From NCBI RefSeq assembly GCF_018294505.1, contig NC_057804.1, positions 250,830,219 through 250,894,218 of the forward strand: DNA of 64,000 bases. Reading direction: 5' to 3'. This document shows, in pieces, positions 53,775 to 64,000 of the stretch. The DNA is from Triticum aestivum. Lineage: Eukaryota; Streptophyta; Magnoliopsida; Poales; Poaceae. The notes under the pieces are model-generated. The model was not told where the DNA came from. It did no database searches and worked only from the letters and a program-made list of their open reading frames with translations. Both the position numbers and the translations under genes were made by a program. The stretch's first letter is position 1, and each line of letters starts with the position of its first letter.

Positions 53775-55354
53775 TGCTACGTCTTGAGCTTGCGTTGGTT
53801 TTCCTTGAAGAGGAAAGGGTGATGCAGCAATAGTAGCATAAGTATTTCCCTCAGTTTTTAAGAACCAAGGTATCAATCCAGTAGGAGGCTCCTCAAAAGT
53901 CCCACACACCTACACAAACAAACAAAGAACTCGCAAGCAACGCAATGGGGTTGTCAATCCCTTCACGGCCACTTGCGAAAGTGAGATCTGATAGAGATAG
54001 TATGATAAGATAAATATATTTTTGGTATTTTATAATATAGATGCGAAAAGTAAAGATGCAAATAAAGGTAGATTGAAAGCTAATATGATAAAAGATAGAC
54101 CCGGGGGCCATAGGTTTCACTAGTGGCTTCTCTCAAGATAGCATAAGTATTAAGGTGGGTGAACAAATTACTATCGAGGAATTGATACAAAAGCGAATAA
54201 TTATGAGATTATCTAGGCATGATCATGTATATAGGCATCACGTCCGTGACAAGTAGACCGACTCCTGCCTGCATCTACTACTATTACTCCACACATCGAC
54301 CGTTATCCAGCATGCATCTAGTGTATTAAGTTCATAAGAATAGAGTAACGCATTAAGAAAGATGACATGATGTAGAGGGATAATCTCAAGCAATATGATA
54401 TAGACTCCATCTTTTTATCCTCGATGGAAACAATACAATACGTGCCTTGCAACCCTTTCTGTCACAGGGTAAGGACACCGCAAGATTGAACCCAAAGCTA
54501 AGCACTTCTCCCATGGCAAGAAAGATCAATCTAGTAGGCCAAACCAAACTGATAATTCGAAGAGACTTGCAAAGATATCTCAATAATACATAAAAGAATT
54601 CAGAGAAGATTCAAATATTTCTCATAGATAAACTTGATCATAAACCCACAATTCATCGGATCTCGACAAACACACCGCAAAAAGAGTTTACAACGAATAG
54701 ATCTCCACAAGAGAGGGGGAGAACATTGTATTGAGATCCAAAAGGAGAGAAGAAGCCATCTAGCTAATAACTATGGACCCGAAGGTCTGTTGTAAACTAC
54801 TCATAACTCATCGGAGGGGCTATGGTGTTGATGTAGAAGCTCTCCATGGTCGATACAGAAGGTTCCAAGATCGGAGCGCCGGCGAAGGCTCCAAGATGGG
54901 ATCTCGCGGATACAGAAGGATACGGCGGTGGAAATTGTTTTTCGTTGGCTCCCTGGATGTTTTCAGGGTATGTAGGTATATATAGGAGGAAGAAGTACGT
55001 CGGTGGCCGCTCGTGGGGCCCAGGAGACAGGGGCGCGCCCAGGACGGGTGGGCGCGCCCTCCTATCTCCTGGGCGCCTCGATTTCTTCTTGACTTGCACT
55101 CCAAGTCCTCTGGATCACGTTCGTTCCAAAAATCACGCTCCCGAAAGTTTCATTCCGTTTGGACTCCGTTTGATATTCCTTTTCTTCGAAATACTAAAAT
55201 AGGCAAAAAAAACAGCAATACGGGCTGGGCCTCCGGTTAGTAGGTTAGTCCCAAAAATGATATAATTATGTAAAATAAAGCCCATAAACATCCAAAAGGG
55301 GTAATATAATAGCATGGAACAATAAAAAATTATAGACACGTTGGAGACGTATCA
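53775..55354 (-). repeat. T 3' LTR (1580 bp)
   Basis: Right border TGATACGTCTCCAACGTGTC (minus sense) at 55354, left border ends ..GACGTAGCA at 53775. Relative to the 5' LTR it has an extra short block between two GGCGCGCCC motifs near 55030-55065, likely slippage or deletion between the repeats. Confidence 0.92.
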
Positions 55355-58234
55355 AGCATCCCCAAGCTTAATTCCTGCTCGTCCTCGCATAGGTAAATTA
55401 TAAAAACAGAATTTTTGATGTCGAATGGTACCTAGCATAATTCTCAATGTAATTTTCTTTATTGTGGCATGAATGTTCAGATCCAAATGATTCAAAATAA
55501 AAGTTCATATTGATAAAAGAAATAGTAACACTTCAAGCATACTAATCAAAGCAATCATGTCTTCTCAAAATAACATGGCTAAAGAAAGTTCATCCCTACA
55601 AAATCATACAGTTAGGCTACGCTTTATTTTCGTCACACAAAAATGTTCCCAAATTCTACACCCCTGATGACAAGCCAAGCAATTGTTTCGTACTTAAATA
55701 ATCTCAAACGTTTTCAACTTTCACGCAATACATGAGCGTGAGCCATGGATATAGCACTATGGGTGGAATAGAATATGATAATGGGGATTGTGTGGAGAAG
55801 ACAAAAAAGGAGAAAGTCTCGCATTGCAAGGATAATCAACGGGCTATGGAGATGCCCATCAATTGATGTCAACATGAGGAGTAGGGATTGCCATGCAACG
55901 GATGCACTAGAGCTATAAATGAATGCTCAACAAAAGAAAACTAGTGGGTGTGCATCCAACTTGCTTGCTCTCGAAGACCTAGGGCATTTGAGGAAGCCCA
56001 TCGTAGGAATATACAAGCCAAGTTCTATAATGAAAAATGCCCACTAGTATATGAAAGTGACAACCTATGAGACTCACTATATGAAAAACATGGTGCTACT
56101 TTGAAGCACAATATATGAGACTCACTACATGAAGAACATGGTGCTACTTTGAAGCACAAGTGTGGAAAAAGAGATAGTAACATTGCCCCTTTTTATTTAT
56201 TTTTTTTATTTTTTTATTTTTTTTTCTTTTTCCCCTTTTTTTGGGCCTTTTTTGCCTTTTTTTTTCTTTGGGACAATGCTCTAATAGTGATGATCATCAC
56301 ACTTTTATTGATTACAACACATGAATTACAACTCAAAACTAGAACAAGATATGACTCTATATGAATGCCTACGGCGGTGTACCGGGATGGTGCAATGAAT
56401 CAAGAGTGACATGTATGAAAAATTATGCATGGTGGCTTTGCCACAAATACGATGTCAACTACATGATCATGCAATGGCAATATGACAAAAGTAATGTATG
56501 TCATGATGATGAACGGAATGGTGGAAAGTTGCATGGTAATATATCTTGGAATGGCATTGGAAATGCCATAATAGGTAGGTATGGTGGCTATTTTGAGGAA
56601 GATATAAGGAGGTTTATGTGTGATAGAGCGTATCATATCACGGGGTTTGGATGCACCGGCGAAGTTTGCACCAACTCTTAAGGTGAGAAAGGGCAATGCA
56701 CGGTACCGAAGAGGCTAGCAATGATGGAAATGTAAAAGTGCGTATAATCCATGGACTCAACATTAGTCAAAAGAACTCATTGCAAAAATTTAGAAGTCAT
56801 CAAAAATCAAGCACTACGCGCATGCTCCTAGAGGGATAGATTGGTAGGAAAAGACCATCGCTCGTCCCCGACCGCCACTCATAAGGATGCACAAGCCAGG
56901 TACACTTCATGTTTCAAATTTGTTACACAACTTTAACCATATGTGCATGCTCTGGGACTTGCTAACTTCAACACAAGCATTCTTTAAACTCATAATCACC
57001 CAACTAGCATGACTTTAATATCACTACCTCCATATCTCAAAACAATTATCAAGTATCAAATTGATCATAGCATCCAATTCACTTCCTATGATAGTTTTTA
57101 TTATACCCAACTTGGATGCCTACCATTCTAGGACCAATTTTATAACCAAAGCAAATACCATGCTGTTCTAAAAGACTCTCAAAATAATATAAGTGAAGCA
57201 TGAGAGATTAGCAATTTCTACAAAATTAAGCCACCGCCGTGCTCTAAAAGATATAAGTGAAGCACTAGAGCAAAAACTATCAAGCTCAAAAGGTATAAGT
57301 GAATCACATAGCATATTCTAATAAATTCAATCAAGTAGGCTTCTCCCAAAAGGTGTGTACGGCAAGGATGATTGTGGCAAAGTAAAAAGCAAAGACTAAT
57401 ATAATACACGACGCTCCAAGCAAAACACATATCACGTGGCAAATAAAAATATAGCTTCAAGTAAAGTTACCAATGAACAAAGACAAAAGAGGGGATGCCT
57501 TCCCGGGGCATCCCCAAGCTTAGGATTTTGGCTATCCTTGAATATATTGGGGTGCCATGGGCATCCCCAAGCTTAGGCTCTTGCCACTCCTTATTCCATA
57601 GTGCATCAAAGCTTTACCTAAAACTTGAAAACTTCACAACACAAAACTCAACAGGAAATCTTATAAGCTCCGTTAGTGAAAGAAAACAAAACCACCACAT
57701 AAGGTACTGTAATGAACTCATTATTTATTTATTTTGGTGTTAAACCTACTGTATTCCAACTTCTCTATGGTTTATAAACTATTTTACTAGACATAGATGC
57801 AACAAAATAAGCAAACAACACATGAAAAACAGAATCTGTCAAAAACAGAATAGTCTGTAGCAATCTGTAACTAACGCAAACCTCTGGAACTTTAAAACTC
57901 CTACCAAAATAGGAAGTCCTGGAAATATTGTCTATTGATCATTAGCAAAAAGAATCAACGCAAAAGCATGTTTCTTTGATTTAACAAAACTAATTTCGTG
58001 CGTCCAAAGTTTCTGTTTTTCAGCAGAATCAAATCAACTATCACCATAGGTTATCCTATAGGTTTTACTTGGCACAAACACTAATTAAAACATAAAAACA
58101 CATCTAAACCGAAGGTAGATGCAAAATCTATTACTAAACAGGAACAAAAACAAAAAACACAAATAAAATTGGGTTGCCTCCCAACTAGCACTATCGTTTA
58201 ACGCCCTTAGCTAGGCATAAAAGCCAAGATAGAT
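55355..58234 (-). other. T internal non-coding region and polypurine tract
   Basis: The polypurine tract AAGCTTGGGGATGCT lies next to the 3' LTR. A T-rich low-complexity tract occupies 56189-56272. The AGTGAAGCA-type array lies near 57185-57310 and AAGCTTGGGG modules near 57508-57580. A plus-strand (antisense) open frame of 106 codons at 56361-56681 begins MNAYGGVPGWCNESRVTCMK; I treat it as fortuitous or unproven. Confidence 0.6.
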
Positions 58235-59327
58235 CTAAGTAGTGTCATCTTTGGCACTCAATTCATAAGTAGCTCGCATGATAGTTTCATAAGGTAATTT
58301 GAATTTCTTTCTTGGAAAGTTCTCCATGCATTTCCTTAGTGGAAATTGGAATCTAATATTCCCTTCCTTCATATGAATAATCACACCAATCGTTCTAAGG
58401 AAAGGTCTACCAAGAATAATAGGGCAAGAAAGATTGCAATCTATATCAAGAACGATAAAATCTACGGGCACCAAATTTCTATTTGAAACAATGGGAACAT
58501 CATTGATACTTCCCATTGGCTTTTTAATGGTCAAATCCGCAAGGTGCAAATTTAAAGAGCAATCATCAAAATCATGGAAACCTAGAATATCACATAAAGT
58601 TTTCAGAATCGGGGAAACACTAGCACCCAAATCACACCAAGAAAAACACTAATGATTTTTAATTCTAATCTTTATAGTAGGTTCCCACTCATCATTGAGT
58701 TTTCTAGGTATAGAAACTTCCAAATTAAGTTTTTCATCATAAGATTGCATGAAGGCATCAACGATATGTTTGGTAAAAGCTTTATTTTGACTATAAGCAT
58801 GAGCAGAATTAACAACGAGTTGCAACAAGGAAATACAACCTTCTAAAGAACAATTATCATAATCAAATTCTTTGAAATCAGAGATAGTGGGTTCAATACT
58901 ATTTAAAGTCATGACCTCTCCAATCCCACTTTTACCAAATTTAGCATCAAGATCTAAAAACTCCAAACTTTTGGGACGCCTTCTAACTAAAGTTGACTCA
59001 TCTCCAGTCCCATCAAAATTCATATTGCAAAACAAAGATCTAATAGGAGTCACATCAATAACTTTCAGATCTTCATCATTATTTTCATCTAACTTTTCTG
59101 GTTTGGCAGCCATCTTATTGAGTAAGGTGGCTTGCTTATCAGAAGCTTTATGTCTTTATTCATATCATCAAGCTCCTTATTCATAAACCGCAAAAAACCT
59201 TTTTGTTCTTTAAGCTCTTTTCTAAAGAAATTATTATGCTCAAATTGCGAAATCATGAGCTTCTAATATTCGATTCAATCTCTTCCAACCTTCTAAGAAG
59301 GAGGTCGGTACTCTTAGGCAAAGCCAT
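58235..59327 (-). pseudogene. T gag-protease remnant
   Basis: Family start MALPKSTDLLLRRLEEIESN at 59327, then a frameshift near 59255. Next come a piece with FRKELKEQK-type coiled coil and an open frame (59113-58649) with NNDEDLKVIDVTPIRSLFCN and PRKLNDEWEPTIKIRIKNH. A stop follows at about 58650. The protease (58640-58235) begins CDLGASVSPILKTLCDILGF and has LDIDCNLSCPIILGRPFLRT. Several small indels make it non-functional. Confidence 0.83.
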
Positions 59328-59525
59328 AAGGACAAACAGGCACACAAGCAAACAGAAAAAGGCAAGCCAAAAAGAGAAGAGGAGAAGATTGGGAAAGAGA
59401 GGGCGAATAAAACGGCAAGGGTGAAGTGGGGGAGAGGAAAACGAGAGGCAAATGGCAAATAATGTAAATGCGAGGGAGATGAGTTTGTGATGGGTACTTG
59501 GTATGTCTTGACTTGAGCGAAGACC

Positions 59526-59543
59526 TCCCCGGAAATGGAGCCA
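59526..59543 (-). other. T primer-binding site, mutated
   Basis: TGGCTCCATTTCCGGGGA, 11 bases from the LTR, with three mismatches to the tRNA-Asp complement. Confidence 0.8.
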
Positions 59544-59554
59544 AAAATCCTTCT

Positions 59555-61112
59555 TGCTACGTCTTGAGCTTGCGTTGGTTTTCCTTGAAGAGGAAAGGGT
59601 GATGCAACAATAGTAGCACAAGTATTTCCCTCAGTTTTTTAGAACCAAGGTATCAATCCAGTAGGAGGCGCCTCAAAAATCCCACGCACCTACACAAGCA
59701 AACTAAGAACTCACACACAACGCAATAAAGGGGTTGTCAATCCCTTCACGGCCACTTGCGAAAGTGAGATCTGATAGAGATAGTATGATAAGATAAACAT
59801 ATTTTTGGTATTTTATAATATAGATGCGAAAAGTAAAGATGCAAATAAAGGTAGATTGAAAGCTTATAAGATAAAATATAGACCCCGGGGGCCATAGGTT
59901 TCACTAGTGGCTTCTCTCAAGATAGCATAAGTATTATGGTGGGTGAACAAATTACTGTCGAGCAATTGATAGAAAAGTGAATAATTATGAGATTATCTAG
60001 GCATGATCATGTATATAGGCATCACGTCCGTGACAAGTAGACCGACTCCTGCCTGCATCTACTACTATTACTCCACACATCGATCGTTATCCAGCATGCA
60101 TCTAGTGTATTAAGTTCATAAGAATAGAGTAACGCATTAAGAAAGATGACATGATGTAGAGGGATAATCTCAAGCAATATGATATAGACTCCATCTTTTT
60201 ATCCTCGATGGAAACAATACAATACGTGCCTTGCAACCCTTTCTGTCACAGGGTAAGGACACCGCAAGATTGAACCCAAAGCTAAGCACTTCTCCCATGG
60301 CAAGAAAGATCAATCTAGTAGGCCAAACCAAACTGATAATTCGAAGAGACTCGCAAAGATAACTCAATCATACATAAAAGAATTCAGAGAAGATTCAAAT
60401 ATTTCTCATAGATAAACTTGATCATAAACCCACAATTCATCGGATCTCGACAAACACACCGCAAAAAGAGTTTACATTGAATAGATCTCCACAAGAGAGG
60501 GGGAGAACATTGTATTGAGATCCAAAAAGAGAGAAGAATCCATCTAGCTAATAACTATGGACCCGAAGATTTTTGGTAAACTACTCACAACTCATCGGAG
60601 GGGTTATTGTGTTGATGTAGAAGCCCTCCATGGTCGATTCCCCCTCCGGCGGAGCGCCGGCGAAGGCTCCAAGATGGGATCTCGCAGATACAGAAGGTTA
60701 CGGTGGTGGAAAATATTTTTTGTTGGCTCCCTGGATGTTTTCGGGGTACGTAGGTATATATAGGAGGAAGAAGTATGTTGGTGGCCGCTCGTGGGGCCCA
60801 GGAGACAGGGGCGCGCCCTCCTATCTCTTGGCCGCCTCGATTGCTTCTTGACTCGCACTCCAAGTCCTCTGGATCACGTTCGTTCCAACAATCACGCTCC
60901 CGAAGGTTTCATTCCATTTGGACTCCGTTTGATATTCCTTTTCTTCGAAATACTTAAATAGGAAAAAAAATAGCAATACGGTCTGGGCCTCCAGTTAGTA
61001 GGTTAGTCCCAAAAATGATATAAATGTGTAAAATAAAGCCTATAAACATCCAAAAGGGGTAATATAATAGCATGGAACAATCAAAAATTATAGATACGTT
61101 GGAGACGTATCA
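59555..61112 (-). repeat. T 5' LTR (1558 bp)
   Basis: Minus-strand start TGATACGTCTCCAACGTATC at 61112, end GACGTAGCA at 59555. A TATA-like TATATATACC lies near 60754-60763. Confidence 0.93.
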
Positions 61113-62331
61113 GCCGCCCTCGCCTAACTACTGGCGAGCAATGAAAAGCCGCGGCGAGGTGGCTCGACGCCGGGGTAGGTGAAAGCAAAGAACCGGCATC
61201 GTCTCGAAGGCTACTTCATGCTCTACTCCGACTACTTCGCCGATGCTCCACTTCACGGCGATAAAACATTTCGGCGCCGTTATCGGATGAGCCGAAAGCT
61301 CTTCCATAGGATTGTGAATTCCATCCAGGAGTTCGACAACTACTTCAAATGCAAGATGGATTGCACCAGCAAACTTGGATTCACCTCGATCCAGAAGTGC
61401 ATGACAGCGATGAGGATGCTTGCTTACGGAGCTCCCGGCGACTCATAGGACGACTATGGGCGCATGGCAGAGTCCACCAGCATAGAGTGTTTCTACAAGT
61501 TCTGTCGGGCAGTGGTGGCAGTGTTTGGACCGCAATACTTGAGAACACCCAACGCAGAAGACACTGCTCGGATCCTAGCACAGAATGCAGCAAGAGGATT
61601 TCCTGGGATGCTTGGAAGCATCGACTGCATGCATTGGAAATGGAAGAATTACCCATTTGCTTGGCAGGGGATGTACAAAGGCGCCAAAGGCGGTTGCAGT
61701 GTGGTACTTGAGGCGGTGGCCACACAGGACCTCTGGATTTGGCACTCCTTGTTTGGTATGCCAGGAACTCACAATGACATCAACGTGTTGCAGTGCTCTC
61801 CTGTCTTTGCCAAGCTTGTTGAAGGTCATTCTCCTCTGGTGAACTTCGAGATCAATGGGAGACACTACAACAAGGGGTACTATCTAGCTGATGGCATCTA
61901 TCCGAGATGGTCGACATTTGTGAAGACCATCACAAACCATGTGCCAGGAGGCAAGAATGCCTGGTTTGCAAAGATTCTGGAGGCTTGCAGGAAGGATGTC
62001 GAGCGGGCATTTGGTGTGCTCCAATCTCGATTTGTTGTTGTCCGGTACACTGCTCAGACCTGGTCGAAAGATCAAATGGGATATCATGACCTGCTGTGTT
62101 ATCTTGCACAACATGATCATTGAGAGCGAGCAGGAAGAGCCAGTGTTTGACACTGAACCATACCACAGGCAGGGTCCTCTTGCCCAAGTTGATCACTAGC
62201 TACCGGCAACCTGGACTGCCTACCTCAATATGCGTCAGGAGATCCAAGACCCACAGGTGCATCATCAACTGCAGCAAGATCTGATAGAGCACCTATGGAG
62301 GCTCAAGGGCGACGCCGGGCGCGACGTGTGA
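61113..62331 (+). pseudogene. PIF/Harbinger transposase (nuclease domain)
   Basis: Continues from 53774. It has [60 protein letters not shown], then the DDE nuclease: [20 protein letters not shown] (first Asp), [17 protein letters not shown] (second Asp), [14 protein letters not shown] (Glu). All three catalytic residues are retained. In-frame stops occur at 61125 (TAA), near 61161 (TAG) and at about 61446 (TAG). A frameshift near 62080 precedes the C-terminus [20 protein letters not shown] and HLWRLKGDAGRDV, ending at 62331. It belongs to the plant transposon protein/DDE_Tnp_4 family. Normally it cuts and joins at TWA targets, usually with a Myb-like partner. Confidence 0.9.
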
Positions 62332-62655
62332 TGAAATATGAGTTTTTATTTGTTCAATTATATAATTTGTATTGAACTATTTGTTGTTGTACTATTTTGT
62401 TGAAGTATTTGATTTTTCTGTGATGAAATATGTGATAAAAAATATATTTATGTTGATAACTGAAGTCCGAGCCACGGCGAACCACGCCGAATATGGGCCT
62501 ATTCTCGCCCATATGGGCCCTTTTCGCCAAAATGGGGCTTGAAAAGTGGGCCAACATCGGCGCCTGGGGGCGAGCTGGGGGCGACGACTGGGCGCAAAAC
62601 CGCCCTAGCGCCGAATGTATCATCGACTCGGCCCCAGGGGCGATTTTTATGCGTC
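62332..62655 (+). other. Harbinger 3' non-coding part
   Basis: AT-rich to 62460, then GC-rich with GGCGCC-type blocks leading to the right terminal repeat. No coding frame. Confidence 0.5.
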
Positions 62656-62681
62656 CTGGGGGGGGACAGCAGGAGATGCTC
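62656..62681 (-). repeat. Harbinger right terminal inverted repeat
   Basis: Reverse complement begins GAGCATCTCCTGCTGTCCCC. Followed by the target copy TAA at 62682. Confidence 0.9.
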
Positions 62682-62684
62682 TAA

Positions 62685-63874
62685 AGTACTAGTAGTGCAG
62701 TACTAGGCTACTGTTTCCTTTTTACTTATCTTTTTTTACTCTGGACTGGATGGCATACGTGCATGCTACTCTGATTTGGATGGCTTGATGCATTTTATCT
62801 CTCAATGAAACACTAGGACGTATCACAACCTAGTTAATTAATTATGGCTTGCCCAACATGACCGTGTTGCTAGATCTTTAGATTTTAAATTAGGAAATAT
62901 AAACAAGATTGTGAAATAATTATCAGGAGCCGATCTCGGATCCGTAGGAGCCACGCCCGATGGTTTCGAGTTGCTCGAAGCACTATCCGGCAAGTCGTCA
63001 TCTCCTTGACCATGTCTTGATAAATGTTTTCCAGGTTAGGGTCATTTCCAAAATTTTGCATAAGAATTAAAAATAAATATTTTCATAAATAAAATGAAAT
63101 TTGGATCAGGTGGATCCACTGATTTGGCAATTGGACAAGATCAGGTGAAGCATCTGTATTAAGTAGCTGTGACCTGGGTAGGGTTACAATATAAATAAAT
63201 ATTTAGTGGGTAGGGGAGCTCATATTGGTGAAAGCAACCCAGGGAGGGTAGGCTTGGATGATGGGCTCCTCTACATAGGGTATCACATTAGGACACAACC
63301 AACTGGCGCTTACTTCAAAAGCGATGCAAACCATACTGACCATAGACCTGGAATGAGACGGGCTGAACCAACTACCCATGCCAAGTAGCTGCCTCTGCAT
63401 GGGTGAGAAGGTGGCTGTAGCCGGGTAGGTACAGTCACCCTAGGGCGGGACCGCCGGTCAGGGGTCTGGTTAAAGGTTCTGGTTCCTTGGTCTTGTCGTG
63501 TGCACGGGTAGCACATGGACGACTTGGACCAAGTGATGCTATGGGAAAAGCAGTACACCTCTGATCAGAGTAAATGTGATATCACTCTCAGCTTCCGGGT
63601 TTGGAAGTGCGTCGTGTGGGTTTTCCTCTAACATAGGATTTAAGATCCCACGTCGCTCTGTCGCCAGTAGATTTTATAAATAAAAATTGGTTTTCAACAA
63701 AATGGGTTAAGGGAAAATATTTTTACCTACAAAGTATTTTGAGCTAATGGCTCGATGGTTGTAGCCGTGGACGATAAAGTTTTTCCTCTTTAAAGACTCA
63801 TGCATCCACTTTTCCCGGTGAGTTGCGGAGTACATATTTTATACGTACTCAGTTGCACTTATATTGTTTTTCAG
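62685..63874. other. Segment R, right part
   Basis: Direct continuation of the sequence left of 53211. It has no gypsy module and no long frame. Moderately AT-rich, intron- or promoter-like, with a GC-rich patch at 63410-63480. A polypyrimidine acceptor (TTGTTTTTCAG) closes it at 63874. Confidence 0.4.
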
Positions 63875-64000
63875 AACAAGAGAGTTATGAGAACTCTAAG
63901 GCGATAGAGAATGGTACTTATGATGAGTCTGGTCATATTAATGACTTCGGTTATTCTGAAGTGGAGTATGTTTATGAGGAAGTCGACAATCAAGGCTATG
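63875..64000 (+). CDS. Possible exon running off the window end
   Basis: After the TTTTTCAG acceptor the sequence stays open to the window end in one frame: EQESYENSKAIENGTYDESG, then HINDFGYSEVEYVYEEVDNQ. It is strikingly rich in Glu, Tyr, Asp and Asn. No family is recognised. It could be an exon of a host gene on segment R or part of an unrecognised retroelement ORF. Confidence 0.3.

Larger units (their letters stand above)
53775..61112 (-). mobile_element. Element T: complete Athila-like gag-pro LTR retrotransposon
   Basis: Both LTRs are present (59555-61112 as 5', 53775-55354 as 3'), with a perfect 5-bp target duplication GCCGC (53770-53774 and 61113-61117). Total 7338 bp. A primer site, gag-pro and a long non-coding region with polypurine tract are present; RT and integrase are absent. 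The LTRs differ by several percent by eye, so the insertion is not very recent. It interrupts the Harbinger transposase coding sequence. Confidence 0.95.
53214..62681 (+). mobile_element. PIF/Harbinger DNA transposon, split by retrotransposon T
   Basis: Terminal inverted repeats GAGCATCTCC at both ends, 3-bp target duplication TAA on each side (53211-53213 and 62682-62684), and a Harbinger-type transposase inside. T occupies 53775-61112. Without T and its target copy the element is about 2.1 kb. No second (Myb-like) ORF typical of larger PIF/Harbinger elements was seen. Confidence 0.93.

Noticed and set aside
56189..56272. T-rich tract considered as a retroposon poly(A) tail
   Set aside because: No target duplication or inserted body next to it; related elements have shorter T-rich tracts at the same place, so it is part of the internal region.
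61575..62196. Minus- and alternative-frame ORFs in the Harbinger transposase
   Set aside because: They overlap the recognised transposase frame, which carries the catalytic motifs.

Overview
The window looks like intergenic DNA of a large-genome Triticeae grass (wheat, Aegilops, barley or rye type). Almost everything in it is nested transposable elements. The evidence is LTRs with the shared terminus TGATACGTCTCC, primer-binding sites complementary to plant tRNA-Asp (TGGCGCCGTTGCCGGGGA), the long non-coding internal regions typical of Triticeae Ty3/gypsy families, a Stowaway MITE, and MULE, PIF/Harbinger and Helitron-type DNA elements. I see no intact conventional host gene, no tRNA or rRNA gene and no CRISPR. 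Family names from repeat databases could not be checked; letters (E1, Z, V, W, U, Y, X, S, T, R) are my own labels.

Layout. 1-5549: gypsy element E1 (minus) with gag, protease, part of RT and one LTR, inserted into element Z; a broken B3-domain fragment lies antisense at its far left. 5550-10257: Z (minus), an Athila-like gag-pro element. 10258-11100 and 18568-20010: V, a gypsy-type ORF with a coiled-coil domain, split by W. 11101-18567: W (plus), bounded by the perfect duplication GATGG, with a solo LTR (16302-17470) inside its 3' LTR. 20011-22383: U (plus), LTR plus a gag-like ORF. 22384-30222: a MuDR-type MULE with 84-bp terminal inverted repeats, a decayed transposase, a GRF zinc-finger gene and a second small ORF with its own TATA box. 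30223-38500: Y (minus), with gag-pro and an Athila accessory ORF but no RT or integrase. 38501-48648: X (minus), split by a Helitron-like insertion (about 43341-47263) that carries pieces of a kinesin gene and a Stowaway MITE. 48649-51585: S (plus), fused head to head with X through truncated LTRs. 51586-53213 and 62685-64000: segment R, possibly the only gene-like DNA here. 53214-62681: a PIF/Harbinger element in R (TSD TAA), itself split by the complete retrotransposon T (53775-61112, TSD GCCGC).

How the parts relate. Z, X, S and T carry gag and protease but no reverse transcriptase or integrase, W keeps only a gag scrap, and Y adds an Athila-type ORF. All would depend on enzymes supplied by relatives elsewhere. 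E1 has RT motifs but an internal pol deletion and an altered protease active site. The nesting order can be read directly: R, then Harbinger, then T; Z, then E1; V, then W, then the solo LTR. The most unusual points are the inverted X/S LTR fusion, the accessory genes in the MULE, the kinesin-carrying insertion in X, duplicated or misplaced primer-binding sites in Z and W, and the gene-like signals in R.
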